Below are positions 52,144-60,533 of a stretch of DNA of 64,000 nt, piece by piece. The DNA comes from Acidimicrobiia bacterium (lineage in GTDB: Bacteria; Actinomycetota; Acidimicrobiia; IMCC26256; JAMXLJ01). Positions within the stretch are counted from its first letter, which is position 1. Each line of letters begins with the position of its first letter. The notes below the pieces were generated by a model. That model was not told the DNA's origin, searched no databases, and was given only the letters and a program-made list of their open reading frames with translations. Where the stretch lies: positions 62,001 through 126,000 of the forward strand of contig DASRES010000069.1 in assembly GCA_035651955.1 (NCBI GenBank), written 5' to 3'. Made by a program: the position numbers and the translations under genes.

Positions 52144-53955
52144 CTACGAGTGTTGCTTGCACTCGTTGAAGACGGACGCCGCGTTCACGAGCGCGAGGTG
52201 GGTCAGTCCCTGGGGGAAGTTGCCGAGCAGCTCGCCGCTCGCCGGGTCGATCTCCTCCGAGAACAGCCCGACGTCGTTCGAGGCCTGGAGGAGCTCGTCC
52301 ATGAGCGCGCCGGCCTCGTCGAAGCGGTGCGCCCGGGCGAGCGCCTCGACGAGCCAGAACGAGCAGGCGAGGAACGCCCCTTCCTGCCCGCGCATCTCGT
52401 CGTAGCGGTACAGGAACGGCCCCTCGGCGAGCGCGGCGCGGACCGCGTCGATCGTCCCCGTCATGCGCTCGTCGTCCCCGGCGAGGAAGCCGGCGCGCGA
52501 GGCGAGCAGGCACGACGCGTCGAGCGCGTCGGTACCGGCGTGCATCGTGTAGCTGCCCCGCGTGTCCGACCAGCACTCGCGGTCGACGAACGCACGGATG
52601 TCATCGCGCGCACCTCGCCATCGGTCGAGGTGGTCACCCGGGATCTGGTCGCGCTCGGCGAGCGCGATCGCACGGTCGAGCGCGACCCAGCAGCCGAACT
52701 TGGACGACGTGAACTGCTCGGGCTTGCCGCGCACCTCCCAGATCCCCGCGTCCGGTCGCGGCCAGACCTCGCAGACGTAGTCGGCCGTCCTCGCGAGCAT
52801 GGCGCCGGTCGAACGGTCGAGCAGGTTGCCGTCGCGGACGTGGATCCACACCGTGTCGAGCACGTGTCCGTACGTACCGAGCTGCAGCTGCGACCCCGCT
52901 GCGTTCCCGCTGCGCACCGGGCTCGACCCGCGATACCCGGCCAGCTCCGGGAGCTCCTCCTCCTCGTCGGGGACGCGCCCGTCGAGCCCGTACAGGACCT
53001 GCATCCACGGGCTCGTGCGCGCGGCGGCCCGCAGCAACCACACGACGCTCGCGTGTGCCTCCTCGTGGAGGGACAGTCGCATGAGCGCGTCCAGCGTGAA
53101 CGAGCAGTCGCGCAGCCACGCGTACCGATAGTCCCAGTTGCGATCACCACCGATGCGCTCCGGCAGGGAGGTCGTCGGCGCGGCGACGATCGCGCCGGTT
53201 CGCGGGTCGACGAGGAGCTTCAACGCGAGCGCGCTGCGCAGGACCGCCTCGGACCACTCACCGTCGTAGGACGAGTTGGACAGCCACCGCCGCCACCCGT
53301 CGACGGTCGCCCGGATGCGCTCCTCGACGTGCTCGGCGGTCGGGATCGGGAGTGCGCCGCCCTTCACGCCGACGAGCGCGAACAGGAGGCGGTGGCCGGC
53401 CTCGACGGTGGCCTCACCCCACGCGTCGTGACCGTCGCACGACGTCGCAGGCGCGCCGGTGACCACGAGGCCGAGCAGCGCGTCCGACGCGCCGAATGTG
53501 ATCGCGTCGCCGCGCCGCTCGACGGTCGCGTCGTGCTGCCCGAACGAGAAGCGCGGTGCGACCCGCCACTGCATCCGCACGGTTCCCGACAACGGCTCGA
53601 GGCGCCGTGCGAGCTCGAACCACGGCAGGCGCCCGAAGCTCGAGCGCGTGATGCAGTCGGTGACGCGCACGGCACCGGTCGCGGTGCGGAACGTCGTCTC
53701 GAGCACGTTCGTGTGCTCGACGTAGTTGCGTTCGGTGGTGAACGGCTCGACGGGCCGCAGCTCGAACGCGCCGCCGCGGGCCGGGTCGAGGATCGCGCAC
53801 ATCACCGCCGACTCGTCGACGCCGTCGTAGACCAACCAGTCGATCGAGCCGTCCCGCGCCACGAGCGCGAGCGATCGGCCGTCGCCGAGGACGGCGTAGT
53901 CACCGATCGGGACGAAGCCCCCGTCACGGCGCGCGCCTGCGCCACCAGCGTTCAC
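52144..53955 (-). CDS. Glycoside hydrolase family 15 (glucoamylase/trehalase-like)
   Basis: 603 residues. FVPIGDYAVLGDGRSLALV then ARDGSIDWLVY is the family N-terminus; GGDRNWDYRYAWLRDCSFTL, GIWEVRGKPEQFTSSKFGCW (general-acid Glu) and LFSEEIDPASGELLGNFPQG (general-base Glu) form the (alpha/alpha)6 active site. Mycobacterial relatives hydrolyse trehalose; others release glucose from starch. No signal, so cytoplasmic. The GTG at 53955 is not well supported by a ribosome site but fits the family start. Confidence 0.88.
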   Translation of the reverse strand: MNAGGAGARRDGGFVPIGDYAVLGDGRSLALVARDGSIDWLVYDGVDESAVMCAILDPARGGAFELRPVEPFTTERNYVEHTNVLETTFRTATGAVRVTDCITRSSFGRLPWFELARRLEPLSGTVRMQWRVAPRFSFGQHDATVERRGDAITFGASDALLGLVVTGAPATSCDGHDAWGEATVEAGHRLLFALVGVKGGALPIPTAEHVEERIRATVDGWRRWLSNSSYDGEWSEAVLRSALALKLLVDPRTGAIVAAPTTSLPERIGGDRNWDYRYAWLRDCSFTLDALMRLSLHEEAHASVVWLLRAAARTSPWMQVLYGLDGRVPDEEEELPELAGYRGSSPVRSGNAAGSQLQLGTYGHVLDTVWIHVRDGNLLDRSTGAMLARTADYVCEVWPRPDAGIWEVRGKPEQFTSSKFGCWVALDRAIALAERDQIPGDHLDRWRGARDDIRAFVDRECWSDTRGSYTMHAGTDALDASCLLASRAGFLAGDDERMTGTIDAVRAALAEGPFLYRYDEMRGQEGAFLACSFWLVEALARAHRFDEAGALMDELLQASNDVGLFSEEIDPASGELLGNFPQGLTHLALVNAASVFNECKQHS

Positions 53956-54034
53956 ACTCCTCGAGGTTGTACCCGGACGCCCCGGTGGGTATCTCGCGGC
54001 GAGATCGAACCGCAATGACGGACAGGAGTGACGG

Positions 54035-54598
54035 ATGAGCGACGAGCTGAACGGGAAGCGCATCGCGTTCATGGTCTCCAACGAGGGTGCGGAGCAGGTC
54101 GAGCTCACCGAGCCGTGGGACGCGGTGAAGCAAGCGGGTGGGACGCCCGTGCTGATCGCGCCGAAGGCCGGCGAGGTGCAGGCGTTCAACCACCTGGACA
54201 AGGGCGACACGTTCCCCGTCGACCGCACCGTCGACGAGGCGCGCGTCGAGGACTACGACGGTCTCGTCCTGCCGGGCGGTGTCGCGAACCCGGACCAATT
54301 GCGGACCAATCACGGGGCCGTGGCGTTCGCGCGCGGCTTCGTCGAGGCGGGCAAGCCGGTGGCGGTGATCTGCCACGGCCCGTGGACGCTCGTCGAGGCG
54401 GGTGTCGTCCGCGGCCGGACGCTCACGTCGTGGCCGAGCCTGCAGACCGACATCCGCAACGCCGGCGGGCAGTGGGTCGACGAGCAGGTCCACCGCGACG
54501 GGAACCTCGTGTCGAGCCGCAAGCCCGACGACCTCCCCGCGTTCTGCGCCGCGATGGTCGACGTGTTCGCGCACGCCGGCGGGCGAGCCGCCGCCTGA
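54035..54598 (+). CDS. DJ-1/PfpI-family protein (type 1 glutamine amidotransferase-like)
   Basis: 187 residues. VAVICHGPWTLVEAGVVRGR has the nucleophilic elbow Cys, preceded by GLVLPGGVANPDQLR, and followed by TSWPSLQTDIRNAGGQWVDE. These match the PfpI/YhbO subgroup, linked to stress resistance and deglycation-type chemistry. A GACAGGAGTGACG ribosome site precedes the ATG. Diverges from the GH15 gene. Confidence 0.9.
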   Translation: MSDELNGKRIAFMVSNEGAEQVELTEPWDAVKQAGGTPVLIAPKAGEVQAFNHLDKGDTFPVDRTVDEARVEDYDGLVLPGGVANPDQLRTNHGAVAFARGFVEAGKPVAVICHGPWTLVEAGVVRGRTLTSWPSLQTDIRNAGGQWVDEQVHRDGNLVSSRKPDDLPAFCAAMVDVFAHAGGRAAA

Positions 54599-54659
54599 GG
54601 CCGTTCGCTAGTCTCGTCGGGCCCTTGGGACCACGGTCGGCGAGGAGAAGGGGACGGAG

Positions 54660-54851
54660 ATGAAGGTCGTCGTCAACCGCGACCTCTGCGAGAGCAACGC
54701 CATCTGCATGGGCATCGCGCCCGAGGTGTTCGAGGTCCGCGACGACGACGTCCTCTACATCCTCGACGAGCACCCGCCCGAGTCGATGCGCCCGAAGGTC
54801 GAGCAGGCCGTCCGCCAGTGCCCGAAGCAGGCCCTCTCCATCGAGGACTGA
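54660..54851 (+). CDS. Small [3Fe-4S]-type ferredoxin
   Basis: 63 residues. Three cysteines fit a single [3Fe-4S] cluster: Cys10 and Cys16 in LCESNAICMGIAPEVF and Cys54 in RQCPKQALSI, the pattern of ferredoxins that feed electrons to cytochromes P450 or related oxygenases in actinobacteria. No P450 gene is in the window. ATG with a strong GGGGACGGAG site; ends at a terminator shared with the convergent synthetase gene. Confidence 0.9.
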   Translation: MKVVVNRDLCESNAICMGIAPEVFEVRDDDVLYILDEHPPESMRPKVEQAVRQCPKQALSIED

Positions 54852-54865
54852 CACTGACCCCACCT

Positions 54866-54914
54866 GTTCTGTGAAGCCTCAGACACACAGCTTGTGCATG
54901 ACGCTTCACAGAAC
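54866..54914. terminator. Bidirectional hairpin terminator, copy 2
   Basis: Arms GTTCTGTGAAGC (54866-54877) and GCTTCACAGAAC (54903-54914), 12 bp perfect, with a 25-base loop containing a CACA/TGTG stem. It separates the convergent ferredoxin and acyl-CoA synthetase genes. Arms and overall length match the hairpin at 42509-42557, though the loops differ. Confidence 0.85.
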
Positions 54915-54931
54915 GGAGGAGGGGTTGCCCG

Positions 54932-56479
54932 TCAGATCGCGCGCTCGCGGCCTTCCCAGTACGGGTCGCGGAGCTTGCGCTTGTAGAGCTTCCCGTTCGG
55001 GTCGCGCGGCATCTCGTCCACGAAGTCGATCGACTTCGGCATCTTGAACCGGGCGAGCTTCCCCGCGCAGAACCCGAGGATGTCGTCGCGCAGGTCGTCG
55101 CCCGCCTCGACACCCGGCGCGGGCTCGACGACCGCCTTGACCTCTTCGCCCCAGTCCTCGTGCGGGATCCCGAACACCGCGGCGTCGCCGACCTTCGGGT
55201 GCGTGAGGAGGACGCTCTCGATCTCGGCCGGGTAGATGTTCGCCCCGCCCGAGATGATCATGTCGGCCTTGCGGTCGCGCAGGAACAGCCAGCCGTCGTC
55301 GTCGAGGTACCCGACGTCCCCGACGGTGAAGAACTTGCCGACCCGGTTGCGCTGCGTCTTGTCCTTGTCCTTGAAGTACTCGAAGTCGCCCGTCGCCATG
55401 TGCATGTAGACCGTGCCGACCTCGTTCGGGCCGAGCTCGTTGCCGTCGTCGTCGAGGATCACGATCTCGGCGTTCGGCCACGCGCGCCCGACGGTCCCGG
55501 GGTGCTCGAGCCACTGCTCCGACGTCACGAGCGTGCCGCCGCCCTCGCTCGCGGCGTAGTACTCGTCGATCACCGGCCCCCACCACTCGATCATGCGGCG
55601 CTTGATGTCCGGCGGGCACGGCGCGGCCGCGTGCACCATGTGGCGCAGCGACGACACGTCGTAGCGCGCCTTGACCTCGTCGGGCAGCGCGAGCAGCCGG
55701 TGGAACTGCGTTGGCACCATGTGGCTGTTCGTCACCCGGTACCGCTCGATGAGCTCGAGCATCCCTTCCGGGGTCCACTTGTCCATGACGACGACGGTGT
55801 AGCCGAGGTGCAGCGCGCCGCCCGCGAACACGAGCACCGCCGTGTGGTACAGCGGCGAGCCGCAGATGTGGACGTTGTCGTCGCCGGGCTGCAGGCCGAA
55901 CAGCAGCAGCATCCCGCCGAACGTGACGGCGATGTCGTCGGGTGGCACGCCCGGCAGCTTCCGCCGCACGCCCTTGGGGCGCCCCGTCGTTCCCGACGTG
56001 TAGTTCATGACCGCTCCGGTCGTGCGGCTCTCGGGTCGCGACGTCGGCTGCCCGCGCTTCAGCTCGTCGTAGCTCCGGAACCCCGCGATCTCGCCGACCG
56101 CGAAGCGACCTTCCTTCGGGAACGCGATCTCGTCCGCGGCAGCCGCGCACTCGCTCGCGAACCGTTCGTGCGCGACGAACACCTTCGCCTCGCAGTCCTG
56201 CACGATGTACGCGATCTCGGGACCGACGAGATGGAAGTTGATCGGGATCAGGTACCAGCCGGCCTGCAGCACCGCGAGATACAGCTCGAACACCTCGACG
56301 GAGTTCGGCAGCACCATCGCGATCGCGTCACCGGGCTGCAGCCCCATCGCGCGGAGCCCGTGCACGAGCTGGTTGCACGAGGCGAGCAGCTCACCGGCGG
56401 CGACCTCGCGCCCGGACGGATCGACCAGCGCGAGATGGTCGGGATCCTCCGTGGCGAGGTTCCAGAAGCCGAGCTGCAT
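54932..56479 (-). CDS. Acyl-CoA synthetase (AMP-forming)
   Basis: 515 residues. NYTSGTTGRPKGVRR is the P-loop, YYAASEGGGTLV the adenine motif, VGDVGYLDDDGWLFLRDR the hinge region and PRDPNGKLYKRKL the catalytic Lys segment. Similar to FadD-like ligases of steroid and fatty-acid degradation. ATG three bases after the stop of the next synthetase gene, so the two are co-transcribed, the upstream one first. Confidence 0.9.
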   Translation of the reverse strand: MQLGFWNLATEDPDHLALVDPSGREVAAGELLASCNQLVHGLRAMGLQPGDAIAMVLPNSVEVFELYLAVLQAGWYLIPINFHLVGPEIAYIVQDCEAKVFVAHERFASECAAAADEIAFPKEGRFAVGEIAGFRSYDELKRGQPTSRPESRTTGAVMNYTSGTTGRPKGVRRKLPGVPPDDIAVTFGGMLLLFGLQPGDDNVHICGSPLYHTAVLVFAGGALHLGYTVVVMDKWTPEGMLELIERYRVTNSHMVPTQFHRLLALPDEVKARYDVSSLRHMVHAAAPCPPDIKRRMIEWWGPVIDEYYAASEGGGTLVTSEQWLEHPGTVGRAWPNAEIVILDDDGNELGPNEVGTVYMHMATGDFEYFKDKDKTQRNRVGKFFTVGDVGYLDDDGWLFLRDRKADMIISGGANIYPAEIESVLLTHPKVGDAAVFGIPHEDWGEEVKAVVEPAPGVEAGDDLRDDILGFCAGKLARFKMPKSIDFVDEMPRDPNGKLYKRKLRDPYWEGRERAI

Positions 56480-56481
56480 GA

Positions 56482-58134
56482 TCAGTGCCCTCCTGCGGTC
56501 GCGGTCGTCGCGGTCGCCTTGGCCCAGCGGTAATCGGGCTTGCCGACGGGAGTCCGCACGATCTCGTCCAGCAGGACGAGCTGGCGCGGCACCTTGTAGC
56601 TCGCGATCTTCGCTCGGCAGTGTGCCTGCACGTCGTCGAGCGACGGGTTCGTCCCCGGTCGGGGCTGCACGATCGCGGCGACCCGCTCGACGAAGCGGTC
56701 GTCGGGTACGCCGACGACGACGGCGTCGAACACGTCGGGATGCGACTTCAGCGCGGCCTCGACCTCCTCGGGGTACACCTTCTCGCCGCCGGTGTTGATG
56801 CACACCGAACCACGGCCCAGCACGGTGATCGTGCCGTCGGCGTCGATCGTGGCGTAGTCGCCGGGGACGACCCAGCGGCGGCCGTCCGCGGCGGTCAGGA
56901 ACGTCGCCGCGGTCTTCTCGTCGTCCTTGTAGTACGCGAGCGGGATGTGTCCCGACCGCGCCAGGCGGCCGACGTCACCCGATCCCGGCACGACGGGGAC
57001 GAGGTCGTCGTCGAGAACGGTCATGAACGGACCCATCGTGAAGCGTGGTCCCGCGGCCGGACCGTCCAGGTCCATCACGCTGCCGCCCGCCCCCGTCTCC
57101 GACGCACCGAAGCTGTCGACGACGACGGCCTGCGGCATCAGCGCGCGCAGCTGGTCCTTCACCGCGCGCGACAGGATTGCTCCCCCGGAGCCGATCGCGA
57201 CGACGTTGCTCGCGTCGTGGTGCTGGTCGGGATCGAGGAGCGCCTCCGCGAGCGGGCGCGCCATCGCGTCGCCGACGACCATGATCGACCGCGCGCCCTC
57301 GCGTTCGGCCATCCGCCAGACCTCGTGCCCGTCGAAGTGGTGCGCGGTGTTGAGGATGGTGGTGTTCCCGGCGAAGAACGCGATGCACGTCACCCACTGG
57401 CCGCCCCCGTGCATCATCGGCGCGTTGCAGATGCTGACCAGCTGCTCACCCTCGGGCGCGACGCGCGTCGCGAGCTCCTCCGGCGTCGTGATCGGCGGCT
57501 TGCCGAACCCGCCGCCACCCATCGCCGCGAAGAAGATGTCCTCGTGGCGCCACACGACACCCTTCGGCATCCCGGTGGTGCCACCCGTGTAGAGGATGTA
57601 CAGGTCGTCGGAGGAGCGGGGCGGGAAGCCCCGCGCGGGTGACGACGCGGCGAGCGCCGCTTCGTACTCCAGCGCGTCGTGCGCGTCCTCGTCAGTGCCG
57701 TCCTCGAGGACGACGAGATGACGCAACTGGGGGACGCCATCGCGGATGTCCGCGACGAGCGGTGCGAACGCGCGCTCGTGGACGAGCGCGACGACATCCG
57801 CGTTGTCGAGGATGTAGCGCGCCTCGTCCGCGACGTAGCGGTAGTTCAGGTTGATCGGGACCGCGCTGATCTTCCACGCCGCGAGCATCGCCTCGACCCA
57901 CTCGGCGCGGTTCCACGAGTAGATCCCGACCTTCTCGCCGCGCACCACGCCCGCGTCCGACAGATGGTGCGCGAGACGGTTCGCCCGCTCGTCGAGGTCG
58001 CGATACGTGAGACGGCGATCACCGGCGACGAGCGCGAGACGGTCGGGGACGGTGTCGGCGACGATCTCGAAGAGGTCCGCGAGGTTGAAGCTGCGGCGCC
58101 CGCGCGCGTCGCCGGCGCCGGGGGAGGTCGGCAC
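56482..58134 (-). CDS. Acyl-CoA synthetase (AMP-forming), second of a tandem pair
   Basis: 550 residues. LYTGGTTGMPKGVVWRHEDI, FGASETGAGG, GSVCINTGGEKVYPEEVE and the C-terminal VRTPVGKPDYRWAK carry the usual motifs; TGGTTGMPKG rather than TSGTTG is a known variant. Resembles the FadD3/FadD19-like groups of actinobacterial cholesterol degradation but cannot be assigned. GTG at 58134 is preferred to a TTG 36 bases earlier. Diverges from a TetR gene; the GAAC/GTTC dyad at 58145-58154 lies 11 bases before its start. Confidence 0.88.
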   Translation of the reverse strand: MPTSPGAGDARGRRSFNLADLFEIVADTVPDRLALVAGDRRLTYRDLDERANRLAHHLSDAGVVRGEKVGIYSWNRAEWVEAMLAAWKISAVPINLNYRYVADEARYILDNADVVALVHERAFAPLVADIRDGVPQLRHLVVLEDGTDEDAHDALEYEAALAASSPARGFPPRSSDDLYILYTGGTTGMPKGVVWRHEDIFFAAMGGGGFGKPPITTPEELATRVAPEGEQLVSICNAPMMHGGGQWVTCIAFFAGNTTILNTAHHFDGHEVWRMAEREGARSIMVVGDAMARPLAEALLDPDQHHDASNVVAIGSGGAILSRAVKDQLRALMPQAVVVDSFGASETGAGGSVMDLDGPAAGPRFTMGPFMTVLDDDLVPVVPGSGDVGRLARSGHIPLAYYKDDEKTAATFLTAADGRRWVVPGDYATIDADGTITVLGRGSVCINTGGEKVYPEEVEAALKSHPDVFDAVVVGVPDDRFVERVAAIVQPRPGTNPSLDDVQAHCRAKIASYKVPRQLVLLDEIVRTPVGKPDYRWAKATATTATAGGH

Positions 58135-58144
58135 GGCGGCAGTA

Positions 58145-58154
58145 GAACACGTTC
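58145..58154. promoter_or_regulatory. Possible operator in the synthetase/TetR divergent promoter
   Basis: GAAC-AC-GTTC: a 4-bp inverted repeat with AAC-N2-GTT centre, similar to the core bound by KstR-type TetR repressors (AAC-N2-GTT). It lies 11 bases before the synthetase start and 62 before the TetR ATG. Short and unproven. Confidence 0.4.
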
Positions 58155-58215
58155 CGTTCCGGCGCGGCAAGGTCTCGCTGACGGCGCGTCAGGTTGCCGG
58201 TTACCCTTGCGCCGA

Positions 58216-58896
58216 ATGGCGATCAGCGCGCAGCCCGACCGCGTCCCAGAGGAGGACGTCCGCGCGACCGACGGCCGGGTTCCCGGGCGTCGCGGCATCG
58301 CGACCCGCCGGCGGTTGCTCGACTGCACGGCGGAGCTCCTCGGCTCGACGTCGTACCGCGACATCAAGGTCATCGACATCGCGCGCGAGGCGGGGACGTC
58401 GCCGGCGACGTTCTACCAGTACTTTCCGGACGTCGAGCAGGCGGTGCTCGTGCTCGCGGAGGAGCTCGCGGCCGACGCCGAACCCATCGTCGAGCTGGTG
58501 AAGGGCGACTGGCGCGGTGAGAAGGGTGCGGCCACCGCGCGCGCCGTGGTGGACGCGTTCCTCGAGTACTACGAGCGCCACCGCGCCGTGTTCCGCGTCG
58601 TCGACCTCGCGACCGGTGAAGGGGATCTCCGGTTCAAGCAGTTGCGCACGCGAGCGCTCGGCGGGATCACCGACGCGCTGTGCGCGGTGATCGGCGAGTT
58701 CCAGCACGACGGGAAGCTCGACGCTGACGTCGACCCGAAGGCGACCGCGTTCATCATGGTCGCGATGCTCGCCCACTCCGCGGCCCACCGGTACGGGTTC
58801 GAGTTCTGGGGCGTGCGCACGTCCGCGCAGGTCGACACGCTGACACGCGTGCTGACGTGGAACGTGACCGGCCGGAAGCCGAGGAAGAGCGGCTGA
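58216..58896 (+). CDS. TetR-family regulator
   Basis: 226 residues. After a ~28-residue basic lead, RRRLLDCTAELLGSTSYRDI and IDIAREAGTSPATFYQYFPD form the TetR DNA-binding domain; the rest is the helical ligand domain. The ATG's stop overlaps the start of the next SDR (TGATG), so the regulator is the first gene of the plus-strand catabolic operon and also diverges from the two synthetase genes. Likely controls both. Confidence 0.9.
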   Translation: MAISAQPDRVPEEDVRATDGRVPGRRGIATRRRLLDCTAELLGSTSYRDIKVIDIAREAGTSPATFYQYFPDVEQAVLVLAEELAADAEPIVELVKGDWRGEKGAATARAVVDAFLEYYERHRAVFRVVDLATGEGDLRFKQLRTRALGGITDALCAVIGEFQHDGKLDADVDPKATAFIMVAMLAHSAAHRYGFEFWGVRTSAQVDTLTRVLTWNVTGRKPRKSG

Positions 58897-59675
58897 TGCT
58901 GCTCGACGGGCGCGTCGCGATCGTCTCGGGGATCGGGCCCGGCATGGGGCGGGACATCTCGCTGACGCTTGCTCGTGAAGGCGCCGACGTCGTCCTCGCC
59001 GCGCGTCGCGAGACGAAGATGCGCGAGGTCGCGGCCGAGGTCGCGGGTCTCGGTCGTCGTGCGGTCTGCGTCCCGACCGACATCACCGACAAGGAGCAGT
59101 GCGGGCGCCTCGTCGCGACCGCGCGCGACGAGCTCGGACGGGTCGACGTCCTCGTGAACAACGCGTTCGCGGAGGAGGACTGGGCGACCTTCAAGGGCTT
59201 CGACCTCGAGCGGTGGCGCGCGCCGTTCGACGTCAACGTGTTCGGAACCCTGCAGCTCAGCCAGGCCGTCGTGCCCGTCATGAAGGCGCAGGGCGCCGGG
59301 TCGATCGTGATGATCAACACGCTGTCGACGCGTGTCGTCAACCCCGTGCTCGGCGGGTACGCGTCGTCGAAGGGCGCGCTGCTCGTCGCCGCGCAGGTCA
59401 TGGCGAAGGAGCTCGGCGCGTACGGCATCCGCGTGAACTCGGTCGCCCCGGGCCACATCTGGGGGGACTCGCTGAAGCACTACTTCGAGCACCTGGCGCG
59501 CCAACGGGGCGTCACGCCCCAGGACGTCTACGACGACATCGCGGGGCAGACCGCGCTGCACCACATCCCGACCTCCGAGGAGATCTCTCGCGCGGTGCTG
59601 TTCTTCGCGTCCGATCTGTCGCGCGTCATCACCGGGCAGACGCTCGACGTGAACGCCGGCCGCGTCTTCCACTGA
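58896..59675 (+). CDS. Short-chain dehydrogenase/reductase
   Basis: 259 residues. Cofactor motif SGIGPGMGRDI, NNAF in place of NNAG, and YASSK with preceding INTLSTR are present. VAPGHIWGDSLKHYFEHLAR is a distinctive substrate loop shared with the next gene's product. Paralog of the adjacent SDR (59683-60462), suggesting a tandem duplication with related substrates. ATG coupled to the TetR stop. Confidence 0.88.
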   Translation: MLLDGRVAIVSGIGPGMGRDISLTLAREGADVVLAARRETKMREVAAEVAGLGRRAVCVPTDITDKEQCGRLVATARDELGRVDVLVNNAFAEEDWATFKGFDLERWRAPFDVNVFGTLQLSQAVVPVMKAQGAGSIVMINTLSTRVVNPVLGGYASSKGALLVAAQVMAKELGAYGIRVNSVAPGHIWGDSLKHYFEHLARQRGVTPQDVYDDIAGQTALHHIPTSEEISRAVLFFASDLSRVITGQTLDVNAGRVFH

Positions 59676-59682
59676 GGCTGCC

Positions 59683-60462
59683 GTGCTGCTGAAGGACAAG
59701 ACCGCGATCGTCTCCGGTGTCGGGCCCGGGCTCGGCAAGGAGGTCGCGCTCGCGTTCGTCCGCGAAGGCGCGTCCGTCGTCATCGGCGCGCGGCGCGAGT
59801 CGTACCTGCGAGAGGTCGCGGCCGAGCTCGAGGCGCTCGGTGGCACGGTGCGCTACGTCCCGACCGACGTGTCCGATCCCGACCAGTGCCGGCGCATGGT
59901 CGACGTCACGCTCGACGAGCTCGGCCGTGTCGACGTGCTCGTGAACAACGCCTTCGCGCCCGACGTGTTCCAGCCCTTCGACTCGGTCGACCTCGACGCG
60001 TGGCGTCACATCATGGACGTCAACCTGTTCGGCTCGCTGCAGCTCACCGGCGAGGTGATCGAGCCGATGAAGGCCGCGGGCGGCGGCTCGATCGTGTTCG
60101 TGAACTCGATGATCACCCGCAAGGTCCTGCCGCTGCAGGGCGGGTACGCGACCTCGAAGGGCGCGCTGCTCACCGCCGCGCAGGTGCTCGCGAAGGAGCT
60201 CGGCCCGCACCGGATCCGGGTGAACTCCGTCGTGCCCGGATACATGTGGGGGCCCTCGGTCGAGATCTACCTGAAGATCCTGGAACAGCAGGACGGCCGG
60301 CCCGCGCAGGAGCACTACGACGAGATCGCGTCGCACATCCCGCTCGGGTTCATCCCGCCCGACGAGGACTGCGCCAACGCCGTGGTGTTCTTCGCCTCCG
60401 ACCTGTCCGCCGTCGTCACGGGCCAGTCGCTCGACGTGAACGGCGGCGAGGTGTTTCACTGA
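59683..60462 (+). CDS. Short-chain dehydrogenase/reductase, paralog of the preceding gene
   Basis: 259 residues, same length as its neighbour. SGVGPGLGKEVAL, NNAFAPD and YATSK are in place, as is VPGYMWGPSVEIYLKILEQQ, matching the HIWGDS loop of the upstream paralog. GTG start 7 bases after the upstream stop. Its TGA begins the spacer repeat at 60460-60533. Confidence 0.88.
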   Translation: MLLKDKTAIVSGVGPGLGKEVALAFVREGASVVIGARRESYLREVAAELEALGGTVRYVPTDVSDPDQCRRMVDVTLDELGRVDVLVNNAFAPDVFQPFDSVDLDAWRHIMDVNLFGSLQLTGEVIEPMKAAGGGSIVFVNSMITRKVLPLQGGYATSKGALLTAAQVLAKELGPHRIRVNSVVPGYMWGPSVEIYLKILEQQDGRPAQEHYDEIASHIPLGFIPPDEDCANAVVFFASDLSAVVTGQSLDVNGGEVFH

Positions 60463-60533
60463 GCGAGCGAGCCGAGAGGCGAGCGGAAGCGTGGCCGAGC
60501 GGCCCGGCGCCGAAGGCGCCAAGAGCGGAGAAA
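60460..60533 (+). repeat. GC-rich stop-to-start spacer repeat, copy B
   Basis: A 74-base spacer from the stop codon TGAGCGAGCG to just before CTG at 60534. It shares with copy A (39646-39730) the blocks TGAGCGAGCG, GAGGCG, AGCGTGGCC, CGGCCCGGCGC, GAAG and GCGCC. The hairpin GGCGCC-GAA-GGCGCC (60506-60520) corresponds to the GGCGC-GAA-GCGCC hairpin of copy A. Confidence 0.65.
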
